Shown piece by piece: positions 34,320 to 44,413 of a DNA stretch of 64,000 nucleotides. The DNA lies in the NCBI GenBank assembly GCA_015178975.1, contig WHVD01000116.1:62001-126000 (forward strand). Direction: 5' to 3'. Under the pieces are notes generated by a model. The model searched no databases, was not told the DNA's origin, and saw only the letters and a list, made by a program, of their open reading frames with translations. Positions within the stretch are counted from its first letter, which is position 1. Each line of letters begins with the position of its first letter. Source of the DNA: Hysterangium stoloniferum. Taxonomy: Eukaryota > Basidiomycota > Agaricomycetes > Hysterangiales > Hysterangiaceae. Position numbers and translations under genes: made by a program.

Positions 34320-34781
34320 CCCAGAGGCAGGGATTATATTAGAAAATTGAAATATCTGAGAACAGATCATCACAATATATAGATCAATCCACCTTAGTCC
34401 AAATGCAAATCTGGGTTTATCCTGATAAATCCACTATACTACAAATGCAAATTTGGTTGTGTTCTAATGAATCCATATTAGTTCAAATGCAAACCTGGTT
34501 TCATCATGATAAATCTATTAGAACAAATGAGTAGAAAGCTGAAGATCATCCAGAACATTGTGAGGAATGAGATAAAAGCAAGCTGTAAGATTACTTTCCC
34601 ATAGTGGTGTGATGAAGTGCTGGGTGCTTGTCTAAGTGCCCAGGTTCCTGGGAACCTATATAGTTTCCTAACTGGGTAATTCACTACTGCACCTACAGTT
34701 CTGGGAAAAATACTACAAATATCAGAAGAATACAGGGTAGCATCATATAACATCATAAAGCTATAATATCATACTCTAACA
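34320..34781 (-). mobile_element. Copia-like 3' LTR (far end uncertain) with internal tandem repeat
   Basis: On the minus strand TGTTAGAGTATGATATTATA begins directly after the purine tract AGGTGGGAG. Upstream (34785-34880) the minus strand encodes LQEYLRLMLELGW, a plausible end of copia RNase H. Inside, three 48-50-base units around CAAATGCAAATCTGG occur at about 34400-34520. Confidence 0.6.
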
Positions 34782-35351
34782 CTCCCACCTGATGTGACAG
34801 CTCCATCCCAATTCCAGCATCAACCTTAAATATTCCTGTAAGCTATGTTGTGCTATGCTGTACTGTATGCACACAAAATACCTAGTGTGAAGAGATGTGT
34901 AAATCTGATGGTCTATTATAGAGACTATAGATTCTTGATATATATATACAGAGGATATGCAACTAACACTGGATGTGGAATATAGGGAATGTCGTGAACG
35001 AAGAGAATAAAGAGAACAATAGACTTTTGGACAAAACACAACCATATAGTATTTGATCAATAAGGAGACAATGGAATCAAAGGCATGTCATTCAAGAACT
35101 TGAGGCAATGGGATGAAACATGTGGTGTCATACATATTAATGACACAATCACAATAGGTTTGATTCCCTATCAAGATGCATTTTGGGAAGATAAAGAAAG
35201 GTTCAGATGAAGGGTATGCTTTTACCACAATTTCATTGTGGTAAAACACTCCTGTTATTTTATTTATATTTTACACATTTTATTCATATTTTTCTATCCT
35301 TTATATTCTTTGAATATTGCACCATTTCATTAGTTCGAAGCTCTGTGTATA

Positions 35352-36931
35352 CAGTGGCTTCCAAAACTGTCCCAATGTTTTCGTAATTCTTAATAAATGC
35401 TTTATAACCTACCAAATAAATTTTTTAAAATAGTGAAATTATTCTCATATATACCTTAGCATACTAGCTTTGATATACCCAAATATTACATAATATAGAT
35501 GGATATTGGTGTCACAGTGAATATTTAAAAATGAACAATCCTTGGGACAGTTTTGCAACCCTCTCTTTTCATACATTTCATTATATCATATTATATTCTA
35601 GAGGGCCAGGAAAATTACAGGAAAGGAAAATTCACGTGATATCTATTTGATGTTCTAATTAATATGTGATATGAAATGTCACATTTCAACTATCATTCTT
35701 ATCATGAAAGCTATTTCCCCTTTCAAAAGAGAACAAGCCATCTCCCTCCTAAAAAATGGACTCTCCAATAGGAATGTAGCCTCTACAACAGGTCTTAGCA
35801 AATCTACTATCAGTAGAATTCCTCAGGAGATAGAGATAGACAAAGAAAACCTGAAAGGAGGATGTCCATCCAAGCATTCTCCTACTGACCAAAGGAGGAT
35901 CATATATCAAATCACCCAAACTAGATAATGCTGTCCAGGCCACACACTACATTAATTCCATCAATAAATATCAAGTCTCACCCAAAATAGTCAGAAGGAC
36001 CTTGAAACAGCATGGTTTCAAAGCTGTAGTCAATGCAAAAAGACCTTTGCTCAAGGCTCAACATAGAAAGGCCAGGTTAAGCTTTGCCCTCAAGTACCAA
36101 AACTGGACTGTGGATGATCAGAAAAGGGTCTTGTGGTCTGATGAGACCAATATCAATAAGATTGGGTCAGATGGACATCAATATGTGTTGAAGAAAGCTG
36201 GAGAACCACTTTCTGATAGGAAAACCCAACTTACAGTCAAGTATGGAGGTGGAGATATCATGGTGTAGGGCTGTATGGGTGGAATGGAGTGGGAATGCTT
36301 GCAGAGATTGAAGGAAGGATGGATTCTGCACAATATGTGGAGATCCTGGCTCAGCATTTGTCCCAGAGCATTGAAGATTTGGATATTCCAGCAGATGAGG
36401 CCATTTTCCAGCAGGAATGGCACAAAAATGGTTTTTTGAAAATCATATTCAGGTCTTAGACTGGACAGCACAGTCTCCTGACCTGAATCCCATAGAACAT
36501 CTTTGATTCCACCTGAAGAAACAGCTCCAGAAATATCCTTCACCATTAAAGGGAGTTTAGGGGTTATAGGAGAGGGTGGAAGTGGAATGGGCAAAGATTG
36601 AGCCTCAGAAGTGTCAGAAACTGATTGAAAATATGCCCAGAAGACTTGATGCTGTAATAAAGCCTAAGGAAGGCCATACAAAGTACTAGAATAACAAGAT
36701 ATCTGATTCAAAAAGGGTGGTTGCAAAACTGTCCCAATGATTGGTCATTTTTAAATATTCACTGTGACACCAATATCCATCTATATTATGTAATATTTGG
36801 GCATATCAACGCTAGTATGCTAAGGTATGTATATGAGAGAATAATTTCACTATTTTAGAAAATTTATTTGGTAGGTTATACAGCATTTATTGAGAATTAC
36901 CACAACATTGGGACAGTTTTGGAAGCCACTG
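35352..36931 (+). mobile_element. Tc1/mariner element 1 (1580 bp, long TIRs)
   Basis: Ends are CAGTGGCTTCCAAAACTGTC and its complement. The TIRs are about 210-220 bases long (35352-35567 and 36720-36931). TA flanks the left end (35350-35351). The right flank is TC, so the target duplication has decayed. The Tc1 transposase remnant lies between the TIRs in the plus orientation. Confidence 0.9.
35704..36689 (+). pseudogene. Tc1-like DD34E transposase, decayed
   Basis: The N-terminus holds the paired HTH (FKREQAISLLKNGLSNRNVA, GLSKSTISRI). After a frameshift near 35925 comes QHGFKAVVNAKRPLLKAQHR, then VLWSDETNINKIGSDG with the first Asp. The second Asp region is damaged (FQQEW where FQQDN is usual). 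The DLNPIEHL box with Glu is present but followed by a stop. At least four in-frame stops are seen. It ends around KYx-stop at 36689. Confidence 0.88.
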
Positions 36932-37133
36932 TCCTTGTAGGTGCACTCGGCACCAAATAGAACTCAGACACACTTTTATGCAAGCACCACCACTCATAAG
37001 ACACAAGCTAGGTCTACAGCAAGCAGTGATCAGGGTAATGTGTCAGCTACCACATAGGTAGCATTATCTGAGCTAGCGAACACTTCTGGCCTCGAACTAT
37101 AACAGTCAAGGCCTCCACTCAAATCATCCTTCT

Positions 37134-37973
37134 TGTTACGACTGGACAATCCCGCCGGACTCCAGGCACTAACCCGTACGCCCCCACGTGCTACAAGCAC
37201 CAATCGTCTGTTTATAGGATTTCCTGCCTGGACTCCGTTACATCAAGACTCATTACGTTCGACCTCATTACGACACATATCAGTCACTGGACTTCCCCTG
37301 GACTCCGTCTCTGTCTATGTCCGTCTTCGTCCCACGCATCAGTCACCGGTCCCCGCTTAGAATCCCGTCACCGCTCTAATCGAGCCCCGTTCCCGTTTTA
37401 GTCAAATGACCTGTCACGATTTAGGACTCCGCTCCCACTCCATTTCCCGTTATGGGTTATGCTTTGTCACGATTCGGACTCCGCTCCATTCCGTTCCGTT
37501 CCTAACACCAATTTGGTGTTTACTATTCCCGTTTCATGTTTTGTTAGTTTCATTTCATTATTACTGGACTTGGTATGTCATGCATTCCACAGTCTATATG
37601 AACTGGAAGATGTTGTACATACAATCCAGTCAGAAAATTAGCTTAGATTCCCCCCAGTAATCTAATAATATTTTCCGCTCTAAAACCTTACTCAATTCAC
37701 ATCGCTCACACTAGTCGGAGCCCACGGGCTCCGGCACATCTATCTCTCTCAACCAATTCGACTCACGACCCACAACCTCCGACTTACGACCCACAACCCC
37801 CGACTTACGACCTACGACCCATGAACCCCGCCCAGACTCCCCAGGATCCCCATCCGTCTGTTTGAAATTGGACAACACGATCTAGTGAGGGCACAGCCTA
37901 TAAGCTGAAGCCAAGTCCTACCGGATATCCCACGGGTTTCTCCGGAAACCCGGCCTGTGTGTGTATCCTAACA
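37134..37973 (+). mobile_element. LTR C, solo LTR (CpG-rich copy)
   Basis: It starts TGTTACGACTGG and ends GTATCCTAACA. Flanks are CTTCT (37129-37133) and CTTTT (37974-37978), a target duplication with one C-to-T change. It keeps many CG dinucleotides lost in the LTRs at 11454, 14314 and 48295. The core GCCTATAAGCTGAAGCCAAG is at 37896-37915. This is probably the youngest copy of this family here. Confidence 0.9.
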
Positions 37974-38418
37974 CTTTTTCCCATTCTACTCATTTCTTTG
38001 TATATAGAATGGTCAGAACTTCCACCACTCTTCACAGTTAGAGTTACTTAGACTCAAAGTGTAGTGTCAATAGTAAGCTTGAGGGTAATCATTGACCCTT
38101 GACCTTTATGGTGTGAGGTCAATGGAAGAGTTGAAGGATGTTGACATGTGGATGCTATCTGTGACAGCAGATACAATGCCTAAACACCAACTTGCACAAT
38201 ATTACACATTGGGATTTCTAGGTAAAAAGGTTTGTCTATAGTGTCTAGTGTACCCACAAGTATACATAACACTTCAAGCTAAATATGGTCTAAGATATTT
38301 GAGGACTATCTTAGTTGAAATGTATAAAATAAAAAAACAGTATAATTTAGAATTAAATATTAAATATCCCAGGGTGAAGGAGGAAGCATAAGAGAAAATT
38401 ATACTGTCCCCTTTACAT

Positions 38419-38535
38419 GGCCTGATACAGGGTTTAAGATCACCAGACATGTAATCTAGACATGGTGGTCACTGCTTCAAATCCAGCTCAGGTCCACTTT
38501 TCACCTTACTTATGTAATCATTCATGGTAGTAACT
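38419..38535 (+). ncRNA. tRNA-Thr-like SINE, copy 1 (damaged)
   Basis: GGCCTGATA is followed directly by CAGGGTTTAAGA. The GCTC of box A is missing. ACATGTAATC and the box B-like GCTTCAAATCC follow. The tail CTTTTCACC.TACTTATGTAATC is shared with the copy 260 bases downstream. Confidence 0.75.
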
Positions 38536-38681
38536 CAGGGCCTATGAGATGCTTACCTATCCCATTCAACCATTTAGATGGAAGTGTTGGATGAGTAATG
38601 GTTGACCCTGGATAAAAGGAGTATCTTACTAATGGCTAACCATCTCAGTAATGACTAGGTTGTAACAGGACTACTCTTAAT

Positions 38682-38800
38682 GGCCTGATAGCTCAGGGTT
38701 TAAGAGCACTAGACATGTAATCCAGACATAGTGGTTACTGGTTCAAATCCAGCTCAAGCCAATACTTTTCACCCTACTTATGTAATCTTTCATTCTATAG
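38682..38800 (+). ncRNA. tRNA-Thr-like SINE, copy 2
   Basis: The head folds like a tRNA. The acceptor GGCCTGA pairs with TCAAGCC in 6 of 7 positions. Box A is TAGCTCAGGGTTTAAGAG, the anticodon loop CATGTAA contains TGT, and box B GGTTCAAATCC is perfect. Base 33 is A instead of the invariant T, and the variable loop is too long, so it is not a functional tRNA. The tail matches copy 1. Confidence 0.8.
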
Positions 38801-39107
38801 TAAGATATCCAAACTTTCCTTTTTCCATGACATCATAAGATTTCAAATCACTTAGAGGTCTAAGTAGAAATACACTCACTCGTTGCTGGCCGCGTGATAA
38901 CTGGTTGTCCCTTTCTATCACATTCGAGCCGGTGTTCAAACCTTTAGGGGAGCGTTTTTCGGATATATTTTGCGTTGATAGACCAAAACTGGCTGCACGC
39001 CCTTCATCACGACAACCGCCCGTTATTTTACACAAGCAACCTTGAGAGATTACATTAATGTTATCTAGTTTGTAAAACTTCCACACATGAACACCATCAT
39101 CGGACAC
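38790..39107 (-). CDS. Small hypothetical ORF next to the SINEs
   Basis: A 105-codon frame begins at an ATG at 39107 and ends close to the SINE tail. Composition is protein-like (VHVWKFYKLDNINVI). No family is recognised. It could be the first exon of a truncated gene. Confidence 0.3.
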   Translation of the reverse strand: MSDDGVHVWKFYKLDNINVISQGCLCKITGGCRDEGRAASFGLSTQNISEKRSPKGLNTGSNVIERDNQLSRGQQRVSVFLLRPLSDLKSYDVMEKGKFGYLTIE

Positions 39108-39700
39108 AATGAATAATCCACCTTACTGTAACTAGTCGATTTCTTTCAATTTTTTTCAAAATGTCAGCTGTTCACGTCGTGTGGCAAGCAGCAACCAATA
39201 AAACACCAGTTCCTGACATTCATATGAAGCACGTCATTTAAATTGCATGCACTCTATGAAGTCACGTTACTAAGTCGCGACCGTTTACTTAACATGCCTT
39301 ATCACGGATATACACTATTTCCAACTATGCTTCCCACCTCATATTGTCGATGCTCATGTACATTCTAGTCGTTACATTGACTAACCAACCTGATTAGAGG
39401 CGAGCGATGTAGGGTCTTGGGACAGAACGCTTATTGTATTATTTCCGGACAGAAACGCAAGACAAATGGCGTTTGCTGATTGCCGACCACCATCCAGGCT
39501 TCTATCAGTGACATATTCGAAATATTAGCCTCCAGGTGCCCTGAAATTAAATAATCCCATTACCTCAATGGAAAAGAGCGTCCAAAATGGGCCCCATTCG
39601 GCGCCCGTGGCTTTCAGAGAACTGCGAACAATATATAAAATACATCTGCGACATCGCCCTACTACTTGTCATCACCCCCTCCTGTTACCAAGAACGCAAT

Positions 39701-40725
39701 ATGAAGACTTCGCCATCGTACTCCTCATCCCCAAATGGTCGGTCGACACCCCCCACTCCAGAACCCCCAGTTACTACTCCTGTGCTCCCGACCTTACCAG
39801 AGACTGAACAGCGTGGCTCCGAATCTTCCCTGGATTGGTCGGACTGGGGATTGGACGATTCCAATTATACCTCGTATCTTCCACGAGGTGAAGAAGATTC
39901 GGTGGATATTTTTCGTGAGTTGGTCGAGTCTTGCAATGTCCATAACCATATTTAGTTGTGCATTTAGGTTACTTGAACTTGGCGATGATAGAGTCATCAC
40001 CGGCGTTCCTGTGGAACGCTTGCGCCGATACTCCAATCATCGAGCGATCCGATCATGCTAAGAACTCATGCCCACCTCGGCAGACCGCTCAGCCCAACCC
40101 TTCTCCAAACGGAGCTCATATACCGATCAAGCCCTACAACTCAAAGAGAAAAAGGGTGGATGACTATCCTGAGTCTGAGCGGTCAAAGCGAAAAAAGACG
40201 GCAGATGCGCTCACTCCACAGCAACATCAAGTAACACACGTGGTTACTCCACCTCGTTCCGCCTCTCCAAATCGCGATGCGGTTTGGTGGTCTTCTGGTC
40301 CTCCCCGTCGACAGGCAGCAATAGCAGCCGATGATGCTCTGAGGCAATATCGCACTGAGCTTGTGCCGCATTCTGGGCCCTCCGATGCTCGCTCGTACCA
40401 ACCAGCTTCCAGAGCTGGAAAACGACAACGTATTGATGATAATGGTCCTTCCTCCCGACAAGCTGGACCAGAATCTCTGCGGAATAAACGGCCAAAAATC
40501 TGCACTAAGGAGACGCAACGCCCTCAGGAGCGCCATGAAAAGCGGCGTCTCATGTGTAGCGTTTGCATAAGAAGTTTTAGTAGGGAAAGCGATTTGTCTC
40601 GTCACCTAACAACAACAAAGCGACACAAGGACCATGCCGATTGTTTTTGTTCGTTTCCCGGATGTAACGTGACATTCTCTCGCAAAGACGCATTTCAGAG
40701 GCATTGGAATAACTGCCACGGATAG
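39701..40725 (+). CDS. C2H2 zinc-finger protein, putative transcription factor
   Basis: Two exons: 39701-39914 and 39968-40725, joined across a 53-nt intron with GTGAGT, a CCATAAC-like branch site and TTTAG. The joined frame gives 323 residues. Residues 1-70 are Ser/Pro/Thr-rich and acidic. The middle has basic stretches (SKRKRVDD, SKRKKTAD) suitable as nuclear signals. Two C2H2 fingers sit at the C-terminus: CSVCIRSFSRESDLSRHL with H..H after TTTKRHKDH, and CSFPGCNVTFSRKDAFQRHW ending in NNCH. DNA binding is inferred. An upstream in-frame ATG at 39587 would add 38 residues. The ATG at 39701 is preferred because the extension is hydrophobic and unlike the rest. No stops or frameshifts are present, so this is probably a live host gene. 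Confidence 0.85.
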
Positions 40726-42502
40726 TTTAAAGTAACATCTGCGACGTGCGGTCCGTGGAAGTAGTTCAGATCAATCCAGTGGATTGTTGGTACGTTGAAT
40801 TTTCATCCGGTGTCTCTTATATTTCAACTTACATCCATTTTCCATCAAGACAATCAACTCACACCATCACACGGCCTCAAGAATCTATGCTTCCTGTCAT
40901 TCATACATGTAGATACCTATTCCTCATTTTGTATTTTTTTTTGTTTCCTCACATTTTATCATCATTTCCCTTGTACCTTGGTACATAGTCTATTTACATC
41001 CATCTAAAATTAAAATGCACTGAACGCCTCCAGTGAGAATATAAACTCGATTTATAACAACGGTAGCGTCTGTTTCCACGCAAGAACATCTGGACTGAAA
41101 GCTTCTGAAGCGAACTAGGGCCGTTTTTCCATTAGGGTGAAACATCACGACACTCTGGAAATCTATCGTTAAAAATAGTAGTCTCTATACTTCATTCTTT
41201 TCATTGTAATAAGTATCGGTCAACATCCTGTATATTGTATATGACATAACATTTACCCTTTAAAAAAACTGATTGGCGAACCTATGGAGATAGACTTTCG
41301 GACGATCGATATACGTATAATTAAGGCTGGGCGTGGCCGATTAAATGCGGGATCGCCCAGTTTAAGCTTTGGAGCCCGGATCTAGAAGTCCAAAGAACTC
41401 TGAGATGCTTCTTCTGGCGTTTTGATGGCGCTTAATGTGACATGCTGGGTGTCTGATAGATGGCTATTGGTTGGTATATTTGGAACATTTTTGAAGATAG
41501 ATAGAATTTCGGTCATCGGAAGCCGTGCCTGCGAAATGTGTGTGACTCATGTAGTAGTATAGCGGATTTTCGGACGTCTCAGGGTTTATAATATTTTTAA
41601 TGGTTCAGTCCGCCTACTGAGTATTGATAGCCCTCCTCTCAGAATTTATTTTGAGGAATAAAACTCTTCCTTATATTTAGCCTGGCTTCTACTTCTACAC
41701 GATATATTACGGCGTGATCATAATCCCGTGGGGCTTAGAGCGCCATCAAAAGGTACGAGATCGCCAGTAGGCTCAAACAGGGGTATAAATGACTTGAATG
41801 ACTTCGCCGAATCAATGAAGGATAGTACATATTAGGTTCCATACTGTAGTGGTAGATAAATACACAGAGATCATACCTCAGGGTAAGTAGATCCGTTGAA
41901 TGGCTTTCGGCTATTTACTCTCCTCCCCTCCTGCCTTCGGGCTGGTGTAGCGTCGGCAATATTAACTGCGTACACATGACATCTCCCACACGATATCAAG
42001 TGAAGCGGAAATTAATGGTGGAAGCTCTATGCAATCACGGCGCTATGACGTCGAGCAGGTCAGCACTGTGGGGACCCCGGCCGATGCCTTTTCCTAGTCG
42101 ATATTGGCGGATACACCAGACATAATACAATGTACGCAGCAAAACATACTATTAGTAGATTGCACTACTGAGTCAATTCCATCGCCGCTTTGTTAAGTAT
42201 ATGCACTTTGTATATCAGTTGAGCGGATTTATTCAAAACATTATGGTCTGCAACGTATTATTCAATTGCTGAAGAACCCCAAGGTCGAAGGTAAAGTGGG
42301 ATGTGTTATCACACCATGGGGTTAACCTCCCATGGTAGAATGATGGAATGTGACTAAGGAGAAGAGTTTCTGACATCGGCTGGGGGAAAGGCTAGCCACC
42401 TTTCAAGAAGGAATGCGAACTAATTCTCATCAGAATCCCATACACAGTGTATATCTACGGGAAACCACACTCGTACGATATGGATGCCCTTCGGGGAATG
42501 AC
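40726..42502. other. Intergenic region of the host island
   Basis: Unique-looking sequence without supported coding frame or recognised repeat. It probably holds the 3' UTR of the C2H2 gene. No tRNA or known ncRNA pattern was found. Confidence 0.45.
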
Positions 42503-42856
42503 CTAGGATCTGGCCGGAACAATTGCGATAAACCACTTCTTGTACGGGGAAGCTGGCGTACGTTTGAATACGAGGAGCTTCTGAAACAAGTCCTTCTGTC
42601 GTTGATCCTCCAGAGCGGCATCACGAGCAAATTCGCCAGTATCACGAGTCCGATCATTGTTGCTTGACTTGTCGCGAGACGACGTTTCTGGCGACGTAGG
42701 GTGAGGAGTAGGATTGACAACAATGACAATAGGGAAGGATTTACGGGGAGTGGACGTCGCAGAAGTTAAAGCAGAAGTCGTCATGACTGGACTACCCGAA
42801 CTACCTGAAACAACCGACGACAGCGACCAAGGAGGTTCAAAAATCTTGGGTGTCAT
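42503..42856 (-). CDS. Small hypothetical protein, divergent from the DUF3295-like gene
   Basis: From the ATG at 42856 the minus strand codes 117 residues, Ser/Thr/Pro-rich first (LSSVVSGSSGSPVMTTSALT), then charged (RDAALEDQRQKDLFQKLLVF). The start lies 127 bases from the next gene on the plus strand, a shared promoter region. No known domain. It may be incomplete. Confidence 0.35.
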   Translation of the reverse strand: MTPKIFEPPWSLSSVVSGSSGSPVMTTSALTSATSTPRKSFPIVIVVNPTPHPTSPETSSRDKSSNNDRTRDTGEFARDAALEDQRQKDLFQKLLVFKRTPASPYKKWFIAIVPARS

Positions 42857-42982
42857 AAGTATATAGTTTACTTGGACAGAAGCTGGAGCCACCTGCTGCT
42901 TCCCCGATGACACACACCCCCGGCTTAATCCGGTCTCCCTCACGGCTGCAGTCAACTTTCAAGCGTAAAATCGAAAACGGAC

Positions 42983-43624
42983 GTGTCTGAAATGGTAAAT
43001 AGCCAAAGGTCAAACACCCCACAGCGAAGTGGGTACCGACCAAGAGTGAAGCCTGCTGACCAGATAGAAGAATTGGATTCTGAAGATGAGGATCCCGAGG
43101 ACGTGATTCAAACATCACGTAGCATCGCTGAGAGACGACTCGCTGCGTTAGTAGGCGCACGCGCACGCGGTATGAAATCGGTGTCGCAACCCCGAAAGCC
43201 GTCGCCAGCGCAGATGGGAACTGAGCGTGCAGATGCTGCACCGCTGCGCAGCCTATCGCACGAACGGCAACGGCAACTATTCCCGTCACAATACACCCAT
43301 TCGATCGCCACGGACAGTATTACGAAACATCATTTCTAAGGAGTTGGATGAGGATCTTCAACAGAATTTAGTCTGGGAACGATCTCAGAATCAGGTGCAG
43401 GGGCGACCTCCTCGAGCACCTGGATCAATCTTTCCCGGCCCGTGGCGTGCATTAAATCCATTAAGGTCCGATGAGAATGCAGACTCTCAAGTGGCCAGCA
43501 CTACTGACCGGTCATTTTCAACGGAGCGTACGAAGAGCTGGGCTGGGGATTACCATGCTTGGGGATGTACGTTGATGGTGATTTGCTTAAGATGTATCGC
43601 ATACTGACCGGATACACAGGGTAA
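42983..43624 (+). CDS. DUF3295-type protein (areA GATA-like family)
   Basis: The C-terminal block is characteristic of fungal DUF3295 proteins: RTVLRNIISKELDEDLQQNL then VWERSQNQ, then TERTKSWAGDYHAWGW. The frame covering 43227-43566 ends in TGGGGAT and an intron at 43567-43619 (GTACGT..ACACAG). The last exon contributes only GG and TAA, giving the typical terminal G-W-stop. The N-terminal part (from the ATG at 42983, acidic EELDSEDEDPEDV) lies in another frame. An unrecognised intron or a one-base change near 43230-43330 must join them. Family members are regulators of nutrient and stress responses in yeasts. The role here is unknown. Confidence 0.6.
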
Positions 43625-44226
43625 AGGATTGGTTTTGTTAGCCACGCTAGTTATAAAGTGTGCGATTTTTCCAATGAATCCACGCCGCCATGTCCTCTCA
43701 TCTTGCACCATCATGTCCTTGTGTGACAAAGCCGTGACCGTGTCGCATCCGCCAAGTATACGTTTAGCGACGTCTTGCTTTTTACGGTCATGCTTTCTAA
43801 CGGTTGCACATCGTTCACATTGATGGCTTGTGACAAGCACCATCCCATGCCTGTTTCTCACTGCATTTTGAGAGTCTGCTCGTGTTGTGGTCCTCGTTGT
43901 TTTTCCATTAAACGTGCTCGCTGACCACATGAGAAGCTGGAATAGATTCTGATTTTATGAGTGTGACGGCGGAAACTGCTGGGGCGGGCATTGGATATTT
44001 TGTTTCACACGAGACAACCTTTTCGTCTGTTGCATTAATTTTGCCATAATATTTTCCGTCTAATAAGGGTGCGCTTTAAATTAATTTTTGATTAGTTGAT
44101 GAGAAAATCGAGAAATTGTGACGATATATATATCGGGTCACCATTTCCTGGACCCGTTGCTCTTAAGTTCTTCCTGAGCGACAACACATCATCGAAAAAC
44201 GCCATATTTAATCCCTGAAGGACCTC
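43625..44226. other. No gene recognised
   Basis: A minus-strand frame at 43550-43930 overlaps the end of the DUF3295-type gene and is not supported. The rest is AT-rich spacer. Confidence 0.4.
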
Positions 44227-44348
44227 AGTCCACATCCTATTGTAGTCCACATCCTATTGTAGTCCACATCCTATTGTTGTCCACATCCTATTGTTTTCCA
44301 CATCCCATTGTAGTCCACATCCAATTGTTGCTCTCATCCCATTTTTCT
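44227..44348. repeat. 17-bp minisatellite TCCACATCCTATTGTAG
   Basis: Six to seven units with small changes (TTGTTG, TTGTTT, CCCATTG). It lies between the host island and the multidomain gene on the minus strand. Confidence 0.92.
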
Positions 44349-44413
44349 CCACTAGTATATATTATGTACATGTGGATTTCAATACAGTAGTGGTTTATTC
44401 CTTATCACTCATT

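Noticed and set aside
38682..38760. Functional tRNA-Thr (TGT)
   Set aside because: Base 33 is A, the variable loop is too long, stems have mismatches, and a tailed second copy exists nearby. SINE fits better.
41320..41400. Possible structured RNA (GGCTGGGCG...CGCCCAG)
   Set aside because: A single stem of this kind occurs by chance, and no known RNA pattern matches.
43550..43930. Minus-strand frame of 126 codons
   Set aside because: It overlaps the end of the DUF3295-type gene in antisense and has no recognisable motif.
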